DNA of 25,360 nt from the NCBI GenBank assembly GCA_937871985.1, contig CALMPB010000138.1, forward strand, positions 1-25,360, in the 5' to 3' direction. The DNA comes from an uncultured Burkholderiaceae bacterium. Lineage in GTDB: Bacteria > Pseudomonadota > Gammaproteobacteria > Burkholderiales > Burkholderiaceae. How positions within the stretch are numbered: the first letter of the stretch is position 1; each line of letters starts with the position of its first letter. This document shows, in pieces, positions 8,336 through 16,541 of the stretch. The notes below the pieces were generated by a model. That model did no database searches and was not told where the DNA came from. It saw only the letters and a list, made by a program, of their open reading frames with translations. Both the position numbers and the translations under genes were made by a program.

Positions 8336-9388
8336 ATGATTTATCTACGTAACGCATGGTATGCGGCCGCCCGGGACGACGAAGTTGCCGTGGGGCAGCT
8401 TTTGGCCCGGACTTTTCTGGATCAACCCGTCGTGCTTTATCGCGATGAGGCCGGCCGGCCGGTCGCGCTTGCCGATCGCTGCCCGCACCGGTTTGCGCCC
8501 TTGTCCAAGGGCAAGATCATCGACAACGCCATTCAGTGCCCGTACCATGGCCTGCGTTTCGGGTCGACGGGCGCCTGTGTGCATAATCCGCACGGCGCCA
8601 TTCCCAGGGCGGCGCATGTCGCCTCGTTTCCTTTGCTGGAAAAGTACGGCCTGGTCTGGATATGGATGGGCGACCCCGACGAGGCCGACCCGGCAAAGCT
8701 GCCCGATTTCAGCATCATCGCCGATCACGACAATTATGCGATCGTGAACGGCTACCTCAGGATCGAGGCCAACTACCAGTTGGTTACCGACAACCTGCTC
8801 GATCTCAGCCATGCGCAGTTCGTGCACACCTTCATAGGAAACTCCGATTCCAGCGATCGCAACACCTTCGAGATGAAGGTAGAGGGCAATACGGTATGGG
8901 CCTACAACAATATGCCCGGAGAGCCGCCCACCAAGCTTTGGCAGCTGATGTGGAAGAGCTCGGCCAAGGTGGGCGACCGGCGCGCCAATATGCGCTGGGA
9001 TGCGCCTTCGCATCTGCTGCTGGACGTGGGCTTCACCGATTGCGGCCGTCCCACGTCCGAGGGGCCGACCATGTTCAGTGCGCACATCCTCACCCCCGAA
9101 ACCGAAAGGACGACCCATTATTTCTGGGCGGCCGCGCGCGACACCATGCGGGACGACGAGGAACTGAGCAAGATAATCTGGAAGGGCATCGACGGCGCCT
9201 TCCGCCTGGAAGACGAACCCATGATCGAAGACTGCCAGGCTCGCATGCAAACCGTCGACCTCATGTCGCTGAACCCGGTCATGCTGACCACCGATGCGGC
9301 CGCCATTCGCGCGCGGCGGGTGTTGGCCATGATGATCGAAAAGGAGCAATCGGCTAATTTGGCAGCCCCCGCGCCCGTGGCCTCCTGA
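8336..9388 (+). CDS. Rieske non-heme iron oxygenase, VanA-type alpha subunit (copy 1)
   Basis: Terminal oxygenase of 350 residues in the vanillate O-demethylase / toluenesulfonate monooxygenase size class. The Rieske [2Fe-2S] ligands are C49, H51, C68 and H71 (CPH, then CPYH). The mononuclear iron histidines are H159 and H164 in DNLLDLSHAQFVH, with D156 as the bridging acid between subunits; the third ligand is probably the Asp of MIEDCQ near the C-terminus. I chose ATG 8336 because GGAGACAA immediately precedes it; an in-frame ATG at 8324 lies inside that site. Electrons must come from a reductase not present here. It follows the flavin hydroxylase and ends just before a terminator, so the pair may act in sequence on one substrate. 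Confidence 0.92.
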   Translation: MIYLRNAWYAAARDDEVAVGQLLARTFLDQPVVLYRDEAGRPVALADRCPHRFAPLSKGKIIDNAIQCPYHGLRFGSTGACVHNPHGAIPRAAHVASFPLLEKYGLVWIWMGDPDEADPAKLPDFSIIADHDNYAIVNGYLRIEANYQLVTDNLLDLSHAQFVHTFIGNSDSSDRNTFEMKVEGNTVWAYNNMPGEPPTKLWQLMWKSSAKVGDRRANMRWDAPSHLLLDVGFTDCGRPTSEGPTMFSAHILTPETERTTHYFWAAARDTMRDDEELSKIIWKGIDGAFRLEDEPMIEDCQARMQTVDLMSLNPVMLTTDAAAIRARRVLAMMIEKEQSANLAAPAPVAS

Positions 9389-9404
9389 CAGCCGGCGCAA
9401 TATC

Positions 9405-9430
9405 AAGCCCTGGGTTCCAGGGCTTTTTTT
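9405..9430 (+). terminator. Rho-independent terminator
   Basis: AAGCCCTGG (9405-9413), loop GTT, CCAGGGCTT (9417-9425), running into T's up to 9430. The nine-base perfect stem and following T-run are textbook. It ends the FAD hydroxylase / Rieske 1 operon 17 bases after the Rieske stop. Confidence 0.92.
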
Positions 9431-9442
9431 CCGGATAAGACA

Positions 9443-9472
9443 TTGACTGATCGGTCAGTCAGTTTTTATACT
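9443..9472 (+). promoter_or_regulatory. Promoter with overlapping TetR-type operator
   Basis: TTGACT (9443-9448) and TATACT (9467-9472) form a near-consensus sigma-70 promoter with an 18-base spacer. An inverted repeat TGACTGA-TCGG-TCAGTCA (9444-9461) covers the -35 and most of the spacer. Its composition (TGACTGATCGGTCAGTCA) is typical of operators of TetR-family repressors with acquired-resistance or catabolic roles. It lies just ahead of the tetR gene, so autorepression is the natural reading. Confidence 0.82.
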
Positions 9473-9575
9473 GCGGAAAAATAACGTTTTGCCAGTGTGC
9501 CGTTTGGTGAGTTCACGCGCCCGAAGTTGGGTATGCGAATTGGCCGAACAGCACGCCAAGGTCGAGGAGAACGGT

Positions 9576-10241
9576 TTGTCCGAGCAGAACGCCAGCCGGG
9601 GTATTTTGGATGCCGCCGAGCGCATATTCGCGCTGCATGGGTTCGAGGGCGCCAGCATGCGGCAGATTTCCGTCGAGGCCGGGGTCGCTCAGGCTTTGCT
9701 GCATTACCACTTCGGCACCAAGGAAAAACTGTACGAAGCCATGTTTTCCCGGCGCTCCGACGCCATCAACACAGAGCGGGCCGCGCGCCTTGACGCGCTG
9801 TTCGCGGTCGATGGGGGACACCCGCCATCGCTGGCAAGCCTGCTGGAAGCGCTGTTCCGTCCCACTGTCGAGTTCGGTCACGAAGGGCAGGCCGGCAATA
9901 TGTTTTCCCGGGTGCTGGCCGCTACCGCCAATGCCGACGACGAGCGTTCGCGCACGCTCATCGCCGCTCATTACGACGCCATAGCCCGGCGTTTCATCAA
10001 GGCTTTTCAACAGGTCGTGCCAGGCCTGAAGCCTTCGGATGCTGCCTGGTCGTACATGTTCGCCATTGGCGTGGGCATGACCATGATGGCCGCCACAGGC
10101 CGGGCAGGCCGGTTGTCGGACGGCATTTGCAACGACAGCGATGTCGATGCCGTCATGGCGCGGATCGTGCCGTTCATTTCCGCCGGCATCGAAGCCCTGG
10201 CGGACGGTGGCCGGCGTTCTCGGACATCGCCCCGAATTTGA
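9576..10241 (+). CDS. TetR-family transcriptional regulator
   Basis: About 221 residues. The N-terminal TetR DNA-binding domain is clear: ILDAAERIFALHGFEGASM, then the recognition helix region VAQALLHYHFGTKEKLYEAMF at about residues 37-57. The C-terminal ligand domain is not diagnostic. I prefer TTG 9576, which has GAGGAG upstream, giving the standard short N-terminal arm; TTG 9489 or 9540 are alternatives, and 9489 would leave almost no 5' leader after the mapped promoter. The gene is preceded by a promoter/operator and followed on the same strand, after 59 bases, by the cyclase and BKACE genes, which it probably controls together with itself. Confidence 0.85.
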   Translation: MSEQNASRGILDAAERIFALHGFEGASMRQISVEAGVAQALLHYHFGTKEKLYEAMFSRRSDAINTERAARLDALFAVDGGHPPSLASLLEALFRPTVEFGHEGQAGNMFSRVLAATANADDERSRTLIAAHYDAIARRFIKAFQQVVPGLKPSDAAWSYMFAIGVGMTMMAATGRAGRLSDGICNDSDVDAVMARIVPFISAGIEALADGGRRSRTSPRI

Positions 10242-10300
10242 TCATCATTTTCCCCACCCTTGCCGTCGGCGTTCTGGGACGCTGATTCAGGAGACCACTC

Positions 10301-11077
10301 ATGCCACGCCGCATTATCGATATTTCAGTGTCCCTCGATTCGGATATCGCCTCGGATCCGCCGGGCCACATGCCTGAAGTCAAGTATTTCAACCACCATG
10401 CCACGGCGGAAAATGTCGTCTCGTTCTTTCCGGGAGCAAAAGTCGAAGACCTGCCGGGCGGCGAGGGGTGGGCCATAGAACGGCTCAACGTATCCACCCA
10501 TAATGGCACGCACCTGGATGCTCCCTACCACTTCCATTCGACCATGGACAACGGCCAGCGGGCCATCACCATCGACGAAGTACCGCTGGAGTGGTGTTTC
10601 AATCCGGGCGTGAAGCTCGACTTCCGGCATCTTCCCGACGGTCACGTGGTCACCGCCGCCGAAGTCGAAGCCGAGCTGGCGCGCATCGGCCATACGCTGA
10701 AGCCGTACGACATCGTCGTGGTCAATACCGCGGCTGGCGCGCGCTATGGGCAACCAGATTACGTTTCAGCCGGCTGTGGCATGGGTGACGAGGCCACGCT
10801 TTACCTGACCGAGCGCGGTGTGCGGGTTACGGGCACCGATGCCTGGAGCTGGGATGCCCCCTTCGTGCATACGGCCAAGCGCTTTGCCGAAAACCACGAC
10901 GCCTCCATCATCTGGGAGGGGCATCGCGCCGGCATGAAGCGCGCCTATTGCCATCTGGAAAAACTCGGCAACCTGCACAGCCTGCCCCCCGACGGTTTCA
11001 TGATCGCCTGCTTTCCGTACAAGATACGCGGCGCCTCGGCCGGGTTTACGCGTGCGGTAGCCATATTCGAAGACTAG
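10301..11077 (+). CDS. Cyclase-family (kynurenine formamidase-like) metal hydrolase
   Basis: A 258-residue protein of the cyclase family, whose best-known members are kynurenine formamidase and isatin hydrolase. The hallmark HxGTHxDxPxHF motif is present, with H67, H71, D73 and H77 expected to bind a catalytic metal (Zn or Mn). AGGAG precedes the ATG. Family members hydrolyse amide or lactam/lactone-like bonds in aromatic breakdown. Together with the BKACE gene 52 bases downstream it looks like a lower-pathway unit acting on a ring-opened or cyclic keto compound. The substrate is unknown; a KynB symbol would overstate the evidence because no other kynurenine-pathway gene is near. Confidence 0.88.
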   Translation: MPRRIIDISVSLDSDIASDPPGHMPEVKYFNHHATAENVVSFFPGAKVEDLPGGEGWAIERLNVSTHNGTHLDAPYHFHSTMDNGQRAITIDEVPLEWCFNPGVKLDFRHLPDGHVVTAAEVEAELARIGHTLKPYDIVVVNTAAGARYGQPDYVSAGCGMGDEATLYLTERGVRVTGTDAWSWDAPFVHTAKRFAENHDASIIWEGHRAGMKRAYCHLEKLGNLHSLPPDGFMIACFPYKIRGASAGFTRAVAIFED

Positions 11078-11129
11078 GGCCCGTTAACACATATCGATGA
11101 ATCGCGAAGCCATTCACAAGGAGCAAACC

Positions 11130-12095
11130 GTGTCTGAAGCATCCACAGCAAAACCCAGGAAATCCCCGGCGCCCAAGGTCATCATCACCTGCGCGGTGAC
11201 CGGCGGCATCCACACGCCCACCATGTCGGATGCGCTGCCCTACAAGCCCGAAGACATCGCCAGCCAGGCGATTGCCGCCGCTCAGGCGGGAGCGGCCATT
11301 CTCCATTTGCATGCGCGCGATCCGCAGGACGGGCGGCCGACGCCCGATCCCGACGTATTCATGCAGTTTCTGCCGCGCATCAAAGAGGCCACCGACGCCG
11401 TCATCAACGTCACGACCGGCGGGGGGCTGAACATGACCGTCGAGCAGCGCCTGGCCGCGCCGCTGATTGCCAGGCCCGAAATGTGTTCGCTGAACATGGG
11501 ATCGATGAATTTCGGCATCTACCCTATGGCCGACCGCTACAAGAACTGGAAGTTCGACTGGGAAGAAAGCTATCTGCGCAACACCGACGATTTCATCTTC
11601 CGCAATACCTTCCGCGACATCGAGCGCATCCTCAAGATGCTGGGCGAAGAGCATGGCACTCGTTTCGAGCACGAGTGCTACGACGTCGGCCATTTGTACA
11701 ACGTTGCCCATTTCGTCGATCGGGGCCTGCTGAAGCCGCCGTTCTTCGTGCAGATGATTTTCGGCATCCTGGGCGGAATCGGCGCGGAGCTCGACAACCT
11801 GCTTTTCATGAAGCGCACCGCCGACAAACTATTCGGCGATGACTACCGCTGGTCGGTGCTGGCGGCTGGACGGCATCAAATGAATTTCGCGACGCAGGCC
11901 GCTTTGCTGGGCGGCAGTGTGCGGGTAGGCCTGGAAGACAGCCTGTATATCGGCAGGGGCGCGCTGGCGGCATCCAACGCAGAGCAGGTCTCCAAGGTGC
12001 GCGGCATCGTCGAGAGCCTGGGGCTTGAAATCGCCACACCCGACGAGGCCCGCGCCATGCTGGGTTTGAAAGGCGCGGCAAACGTCGGATTTTGA
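11130..12095 (+). CDS. BKACE (3-keto-5-aminohexanoate cleavage enzyme family, DUF849)
   Basis: About 321 residues from the GTG at 11130, chosen because AAGGAG lies at 11118-11123; an ATG at 11097 adds 11 unlikely residues. BKACE proteins are Zn-dependent TIM barrels that condense a beta-keto acid with acetyl-CoA and split it into acetoacetate and a new CoA ester. Visible family marks: VIITCAVTGG near residue 18, the metal-binding HLH at 59-61 followed by ARD, the INVTTGGG strand, and GGSVRVGLEDS near 261-271, whose Glu is the usual metal ligand. Beside the cyclase gene it suggests that a beta-keto acid is produced in this pathway. The specific beta-keto acid cannot be told from sequence. Confidence 0.9.
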   Translation: MSEASTAKPRKSPAPKVIITCAVTGGIHTPTMSDALPYKPEDIASQAIAAAQAGAAILHLHARDPQDGRPTPDPDVFMQFLPRIKEATDAVINVTTGGGLNMTVEQRLAAPLIARPEMCSLNMGSMNFGIYPMADRYKNWKFDWEESYLRNTDDFIFRNTFRDIERILKMLGEEHGTRFEHECYDVGHLYNVAHFVDRGLLKPPFFVQMIFGILGGIGAELDNLLFMKRTADKLFGDDYRWSVLAAGRHQMNFATQAALLGGSVRVGLEDSLYIGRGALAASNAEQVSKVRGIVESLGLEIATPDEARAMLGLKGAANVGF

Positions 12096-12141
12096 CGCCT
12101 GGAATCCATTACGGAATGGGTCCGGTCGTGTGATCCAGGCG
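12096..12141. terminator. Compound hairpin after the BKACE stop codon
   Basis: CGCCTGGA (12096-12103), starting right after the stop, pairs with TCCAGGCG (12134-12141). Inside it CCATT (12106-12110) pairs with AATGG (12115-12119). The structure is between convergent genes and has no T-run, so it is a probable transcript-end structure rather than a proven intrinsic terminator. A second small hairpin CCGCT-TTT-AGCGG follows at about 12148-12160. Confidence 0.42.
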
Positions 12142-12187
12142 GGGAGGCCGCTTTTAGCGGGGCAGGTTTACCAATGTCAGGCGGCTT

Positions 12188-13150
12188 TTATGAGTCGCCG
12201 GGCTGGCGCTGTGCCTTGCGGTATGCATTGGGCGGCAAGCCATGCTGGCGCTTGAAGGCTTCCCGAAAAGCGGTTTCCGACTGATAGCCCAGCTCGTTCG
12301 AAATGACGGCGACCGGCCGTTTGCTTGCGGCCAGCAGTTCGGCGGCCAATTGCATGCGCCATTCCGTCAGGTAGTCGATGGGCGTTCGGCCCAGCAGGTT
12401 CTGGAAGCGTTCGGCAAAGGCCGAGCGCGACATGCCGGCGGAGTTGGCAAGCGACGCCACCGTCCAGTCCTCGCCCGGGCTGGCATGAATGGCGGACAGC
12501 GCTTTGCCGATGCGCGCATCCAGCAGTCCGCGCAGCCAGCCGGTCGGCGGGTTGGGCGTCGAAAGAATGTAGGCCCGGATAAGGCTCTGGAACAAAAGCT
12601 CGGCGAGGCGGGTGGCGATGGCAACGTAGCCGTGTTTGGCGTCGGCCTCCTCGGCGGTCAGGAACTGCGTGGCCGTTGTCACCCATTGTTCTGTGCCGCT
12701 GCTCTTGCCGGGGAGAACAATGAGATCGGGCAGCGACGACAGCAAGGCGTTTCGGTGTTCATCGCGAAAGGAAAAGGCCAGGGAGACGATGCGGCTTTCT
12801 TTGCCCGACCCTCCCAGGCGCAGGAGCAGCGGGGCGGCAAGGCTGTTGCCGCGCGAATAAAAAGGCAATGCGCGATCGTGCCAGAGTTCGCTGGCGGTAA
12901 TGAGGGGGACGTTGGGTGCGGAAGCGATGACGCAGCGTCCGCCATGCGGCAGGAGCACGGTATCGCCCGGTTCCAGGAGCACTGGCGGCCTATCGTCGGG
13001 AAGCACCCAGCAATGCCCTTCGGCGACGCAGTAGCAGAAAGCGGGCTCGAAGCCGTTGATGTCCAGTCCCCACGGCTCGGTCAGCCTGAAGTGGCCGATC
13101 GCCGAGGACTCGACCTTCAGCGACAGCAGGACATCACTCAATAAATCCAT
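12188..13150 (-). CDS. AraC-family regulator with cupin sensor domain (copy 1)
   Basis: A 320-residue regulator. The N-terminal half (about residues 1-190), starting MDLLSDVLLSLKVES, matches the cupin-type ligand domain found in AraC regulators near catabolic genes, with the GHCWVLPDDRPPVLLEPGDTVLLPHGG-like core near 47-73. The C-terminal half carries two helix-turn-helix units: WTVASLANSAGMSRSAFAERF near 231-251, and VAVISNELGYQSETAFREAF near 279-298. AAGAAGAG is the likely ribosome site. It is divergent from Rieske 2 across 202 bases and probably activates that five-gene operon. The second AraC protein in the window (18950-19960) is a clear paralogue with the same layout. Confidence 0.92.
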   Translation of the reverse strand: MDLLSDVLLSLKVESSAIGHFRLTEPWGLDINGFEPAFCYCVAEGHCWVLPDDRPPVLLEPGDTVLLPHGGRCVIASAPNVPLITASELWHDRALPFYSRGNSLAAPLLLRLGGSGKESRIVSLAFSFRDEHRNALLSSLPDLIVLPGKSSGTEQWVTTATQFLTAEEADAKHGYVAIATRLAELLFQSLIRAYILSTPNPPTGWLRGLLDARIGKALSAIHASPGEDWTVASLANSAGMSRSAFAERFQNLLGRTPIDYLTEWRMQLAAELLAASKRPVAVISNELGYQSETAFREAFKRQHGLPPNAYRKAQRQPGDS

Positions 13151-13198
13151 GGAAAGCTCTTCTTGGTTGACGCTGGGCAGCGATTTGTGCGCATCAAT

Positions 13199-13295
13199 TC
13201 CGGACGAAATAGATGTTTTTCAGGACAAAACATGCTTTTTGATCCGGAATCGGCTAAGTATATTTGTCAGTGGTCAGGGAAATCAAGAGTCCGGA
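13199..13295. promoter_or_regulatory. Three TCCGGA palindromes in the AraC 1 / Rieske 2 gap
   Basis: The palindrome TCCGGA occurs at 13199-13204, 13243-13248 and 13290-13295, spaced 44 and 47 bases, all inside the 202-base divergent gap. Such a cluster could be regulator half-sites, but six-base palindromes also recur by chance in GC-rich DNA. No confident -35/-10 pair was found. Confidence 0.25.
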
Positions 13296-13352
13296 ATATA
13301 AAGCGCATGCAGAGCGCCTCGATCGGGCCATATCGAGTCAAGGAGACAAGCC

Positions 13353-14411
13353 ATGAATTTTCTGCGGAATGCCTGGTACTGCGCCGGCTGGGCTGCGGAT
13401 CTGGGCGCAGAGCCCATCACCAGGACCTATTTGAACGAGCCTGTGCTGTTGTATCGCCTGCGGGACGGCAGGGCGGTCGCCATCGGCGAGCGCTGCCCGC
13501 ATCGTTTTGCTCCTTTGCACAAGGGCAAGCTGCGGGATGACTGCATAGAATGCCCCTACCACGGCCTGCGGTTCGATGCCTCGGGGGCCTGTGTGCACAA
13601 CCCCCATGGCGATGGCGCGATTCCCAAGGCGGCAAGGGTCAAGGCCTATCCCCTGGTAGAGCAGTACGGCGCGCTATGGATATGGATGGGTGATCCCTCT
13701 TTGGCCGGCGAGTCGACGCTGATCGATGCGCATGAAATCGAGAAGCGCGAGGGCTGGGATGTCGTGAGGGGCCAATTGAACGTGCAGGGCAACTACGAGC
13801 TGCTGGCCGATAACCTGCTGGATTTGAGCCACGTTCCGTTCCTGCATCCATTCTTGTCTTTCGACGGTCCGCCGCCGCCAGGGTTTTCGTTTCATAGCGA
13901 ACTCAAGCAGGATGGCAACACGGTATATGCCATCAATCTTCTCACCAATACGCCTGTCAGTCCCCTTTACAAGCTGCTTTGGGACAATCCGCCGGAAGTC
14001 GGCGAGATGCGGGCCCATATGCGCTGGGATGCGCCGTGCACGCTCATGCTGGATACGGGCATGAATACCGTCGGAGGCTCCCGCGAAGATGGGCCATCGC
14101 TGCCCACGGCGCATTTCCTGACTCCGGAAACCGAAACATCGACGCATTACTTCTGGGCGCAGGCCCGTGATCGCAAGGTCGGCGATGAAGCCATGAGCGC
14201 GCTGCTGGCGAAAGGCGTGAACGATGCTTTCCAGAACGAAGATGAACCCATGATCGAGGACTGCCAGCGGCTGATGGGAACACCCGACCTGATGTCGCTA
14301 AAGCCGGTGTTGTTGCAGACCGATGCGCCCGCGATACGAGCGCGGCGCGTGCTTGCCTCCTTGCGTGAGCGCGAGCAAAAGCCGGCTGTGCGGGCTGAAG
14401 TTTCTGCATGA
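13353..14411 (+). CDS. Rieske non-heme iron oxygenase, VanA-type alpha subunit (copy 2)
   Basis: A 352-residue terminal oxygenase. The Rieske cluster ligands are C48, H50, C67 and H70; the catalytic iron histidines are H160 and H165 in DNLLDLSHVPFLH, with bridging D157. AAGGAGACAAGCC gives a strong start. It is the first gene of an operon with FAH-family, 2-hydroxyacid dehydrogenase, enolase and kinase genes, so it should carry out the opening step, a hydroxylation or oxidative demethylation. It is similar throughout to the other Rieske proteins here, including the HNPHGDGAIP and MGDP blocks. No reductase partner is encoded in the operon. Confidence 0.92.
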   Translation: MNFLRNAWYCAGWAADLGAEPITRTYLNEPVLLYRLRDGRAVAIGERCPHRFAPLHKGKLRDDCIECPYHGLRFDASGACVHNPHGDGAIPKAARVKAYPLVEQYGALWIWMGDPSLAGESTLIDAHEIEKREGWDVVRGQLNVQGNYELLADNLLDLSHVPFLHPFLSFDGPPPPGFSFHSELKQDGNTVYAINLLTNTPVSPLYKLLWDNPPEVGEMRAHMRWDAPCTLMLDTGMNTVGGSREDGPSLPTAHFLTPETETSTHYFWAQARDRKVGDEAMSALLAKGVNDAFQNEDEPMIEDCQRLMGTPDLMSLKPVLLQTDAPAIRARRVLASLREREQKPAVRAEVSA

Positions 14412-14464
14412 GGCCGATTGACGTTTGCCGGCGAAACCATTCGAACATCTGAAGAATAGAATTT

Positions 14465-15508
14465 ATGGAAAAATTGGACTTGTCTTTCCCGGCCTTCGGA
14501 CTGGGCCGGTTTTCTTTGGCCGGCTGCAGGCCTTTTATGGCCGTGGTATCGGGAGATTCCATTGTTGCATTGAGTGCCCTGGAGGCATTGGGCAGGCGCA
14601 TAGGGGTGGCTTTGCCGGAGGCGGGCGCCATGCATTCGCCGTTCGAGCAATGGCCAATGTCGTTTGATGCCTTGTGCAGGATCGTGACCGAGTTCGAGGG
14701 CAGCGAGCTGTTCCAGAAGCTGAAAACACCACTTGGCGGTCTAAAGACTCATGCACCATTTCAGCCGCGCCAGGCGTTCTGCACGATTGCCAATTATCGT
14801 TCCGGCGCTGTGCAGGCCAGGCTGGACGCGGCTCGCGATGGTGATTCCGCGTCAAAACTTGAGTTGCGCGCGGCGGCCCTTGCGGCGTGCGAACAGCGCT
14901 TGCGTTCCGGCCAGCCCTATGTATCGAACAAACTGCCTTCGTCGGTGATCGGGCCTTTCGATGCCATCGCCTTGCCGGCCCATGTCCGACAACCCGACTG
15001 GGAGGTGGAATTGGGTGTCGTCATCGGCAAAGAGGCCCGCAATGTGAAGCGCCAGGATGCCATGAATCATGTGGCCGGCTATACCGTGGTGAACGATATA
15101 ACGGTGCGCGAACTGGTGTCCCGCCATGAGCCGCAAGGCATGGGAACGGACTGGCTGGTGGCCAAGAACGCGCCCGGTTTCCTGCCCATCGGCCCCTGGT
15201 TCGTTCCCGCGGCGTTCGTTCCAGACCCCTATGCATTGCGCATGACGTTGCATTTGAACGGCGAATTGATGCAGGATGAAAAAGCCGGCGATATGATCTT
15301 CGATATCGCGGCACAAATAGAATATGTGTCCCGGCACGTTCGGCTATTGCCGGGAGATTTGCTGTGCACCGGTGCGCCCGCGGGATTCGGCTTGCATTAC
15401 GGCCGCTTTCTCGAGCCGGGAGACGTGGTGCAGGCAGGCATTGGCGGCCTCGGCAGCCAGCGCAACGTGTGCCGTCGCGAGGGTGCGGCGCAGGCCGAAA
15501 TTGACTGA
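14465..15508 (+). CDS. Fumarylacetoacetate hydrolase (FAH)-family protein
   Basis: A 347-residue enzyme with the FAH fold in its C-terminal two thirds. Metal-binding acids are visible in DWEVELGVVIG near residues 178-188 and in NDITVRE near 210-216, with further family blocks GTDWLVAKNAPGFLPIGPW near 227-245 and PGDLLCTGAPAGFG near 297-310. The family cleaves C-C bonds of acylpyruvates and fumarylacetoacetate, or hydrates or decarboxylates related dienoates, after aromatic ring opening. It begins 53 bases after Rieske 2 and ends 7 bases before the dehydrogenase gene. An acylpyruvate-type hydrolysis would give a 2-keto acid, a plausible substrate for that dehydrogenase. No obvious ribosome site precedes ATG 14465. 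Confidence 0.9.
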   Translation: MEKLDLSFPAFGLGRFSLAGCRPFMAVVSGDSIVALSALEALGRRIGVALPEAGAMHSPFEQWPMSFDALCRIVTEFEGSELFQKLKTPLGGLKTHAPFQPRQAFCTIANYRSGAVQARLDAARDGDSASKLELRAAALAACEQRLRSGQPYVSNKLPSSVIGPFDAIALPAHVRQPDWEVELGVVIGKEARNVKRQDAMNHVAGYTVVNDITVRELVSRHEPQGMGTDWLVAKNAPGFLPIGPWFVPAAFVPDPYALRMTLHLNGELMQDEKAGDMIFDIAAQIEYVSRHVRLLPGDLLCTGAPAGFGLHYGRFLEPGDVVQAGIGGLGSQRNVCRREGAAQAEID

Positions 15509-15515
15509 GGAATCT

Positions 15516-16508
15516 ATGGCATTGCATGCAGAACAAGCTGGAACGGTGGTATTGACGGACTATGCCTGGCCGGATCTGGAAATCGAGCGCCGCATCATCG
15601 AGGGCGCCGGCTTTCACTTGGTAGCGGGCGCTTCCGAGCCGGCCCCCGAAGCGCAAATCGACGAACTGATCATGCAGCATGACCCCGTCGCCATCATGAC
15701 ATGCTGGGCAAGGGTTTCCGCCCGGGCGATCACGGCCTCTCCCAATTTGAAGATCGTGGCCAGGCTGGGGGTGGGTCTGGACAATATCGCCGTCGAGACG
15801 GCGACCCGCCAGGGCGCATGGGTGACGAATGTGCCGGACTATTGTGTGGAAGAGGTGTCCGACCACGCCGTGGGCATGGTGTTGGCGTGGACGCGGGGTT
15901 TGATCCGGTTCGACCGGGATGTCAGGCAGGGGCGCTGGGATCCGGCGGCGGCACGCTTGCGCCGTCTGTCCACACTGACTTGCGGCATTGTCGGCTACGG
16001 CCGGATCGGGCATCGCACGGCGGCGAAGCTAAAGGCGTTTGGTGCCCGCCTGTTGACCCAGGCGCGCCCGGGCAAGCAACCCGACGGCGACATCGAGTGT
16101 GTCGAACTGGACGAACTGATGCGCCGCTGCGACGTCGTCATTGTGCATGTCCCGCTCAATGGCGAAACCCGGCATTTGATCGATGCACGGCGTCTTGGCT
16201 TGATGAAGCAGGGCTCCATGCTTGTCAACGTCAGCAGGGGCGGGGTGGTGGACACCGGAGCGCTCGTCGAGGCGCTGGAATCCGGCCGCCTGGCGGGCGC
16301 AGGCCTGGACGTGCTCGAGGATGAGCCGAACGTGCCCGATGCGCTGAAGGCGCAGCCCGGCGCCATCCTGACGCCGCACGTTGCCTTCTCTTCCGATGCA
16401 TCGCTGCTCGAGTTGCGTGAGCGCGCGTGCGAAGACGTGGTGCGCGCCTTGCGTGGCGAACCTGTGCATTATCCCTGTAATGAACCAATCGCCCGCCAGG
16501 GCCGATAG
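15516..16508 (+). CDS. D-2-hydroxyacid dehydrogenase (PGDH/CtBP family)
   Basis: About 330 residues from ATG 15516, with TGAGGA overlapping the upstream stop as ribosome site. The NAD(P)-binding motif GYGRIG is near residue 159. The catalytic triad of the family is visible: Arg in VSRGG near 239, Glu in LEDEP near 268 and His in TPHVA near 287. Preceding signatures GLDNI and VSDHAVGM are also typical. The enzyme interconverts a 2-keto acid and a D-2-hydroxyacid. In the operon it lies between a possible 2-keto-acid-producing FAH protein and an enolase/kinase pair that would need a hydroxyacid, so reduction of the keto acid is the suggested direction. Phosphoglycerate or hydroxypyruvate use is also possible. 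Confidence 0.9.
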   Translation: MALHAEQAGTVVLTDYAWPDLEIERRIIEGAGFHLVAGASEPAPEAQIDELIMQHDPVAIMTCWARVSARAITASPNLKIVARLGVGLDNIAVETATRQGAWVTNVPDYCVEEVSDHAVGMVLAWTRGLIRFDRDVRQGRWDPAAARLRRLSTLTCGIVGYGRIGHRTAAKLKAFGARLLTQARPGKQPDGDIECVELDELMRRCDVVIVHVPLNGETRHLIDARRLGLMKQGSMLVNVSRGGVVDTGALVEALESGRLAGAGLDVLEDEPNVPDALKAQPGAILTPHVAFSSDASLLELRERACEDVVRALRGEPVHYPCNEPIARQGR

Positions 16509-16541
16509 CTTCTCTTCGAAATCCAATTTACCTGATTCAAC

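Noticed and set aside
6294..8357. A long open frame of nearly 690 codons on the minus strand across the FAD hydroxylase gene
   Set aside because: It is the GC-rich antisense shadow of a well-supported gene: no domain pattern, Arg/His/Gln-rich composition, no ribosome site.
10301..11077. Naming the cyclase-family gene kynB
   Set aside because: The HxGTHxDxPxHF motif is shared by the whole family and no tryptophan/kynurenine gene is nearby.
13239..13264. TTGATC and TATATT as a promoter for Rieske 2
   Set aside because: The spacer is only 14 bases; an AraC-dependent promoter may be present but cannot be placed.
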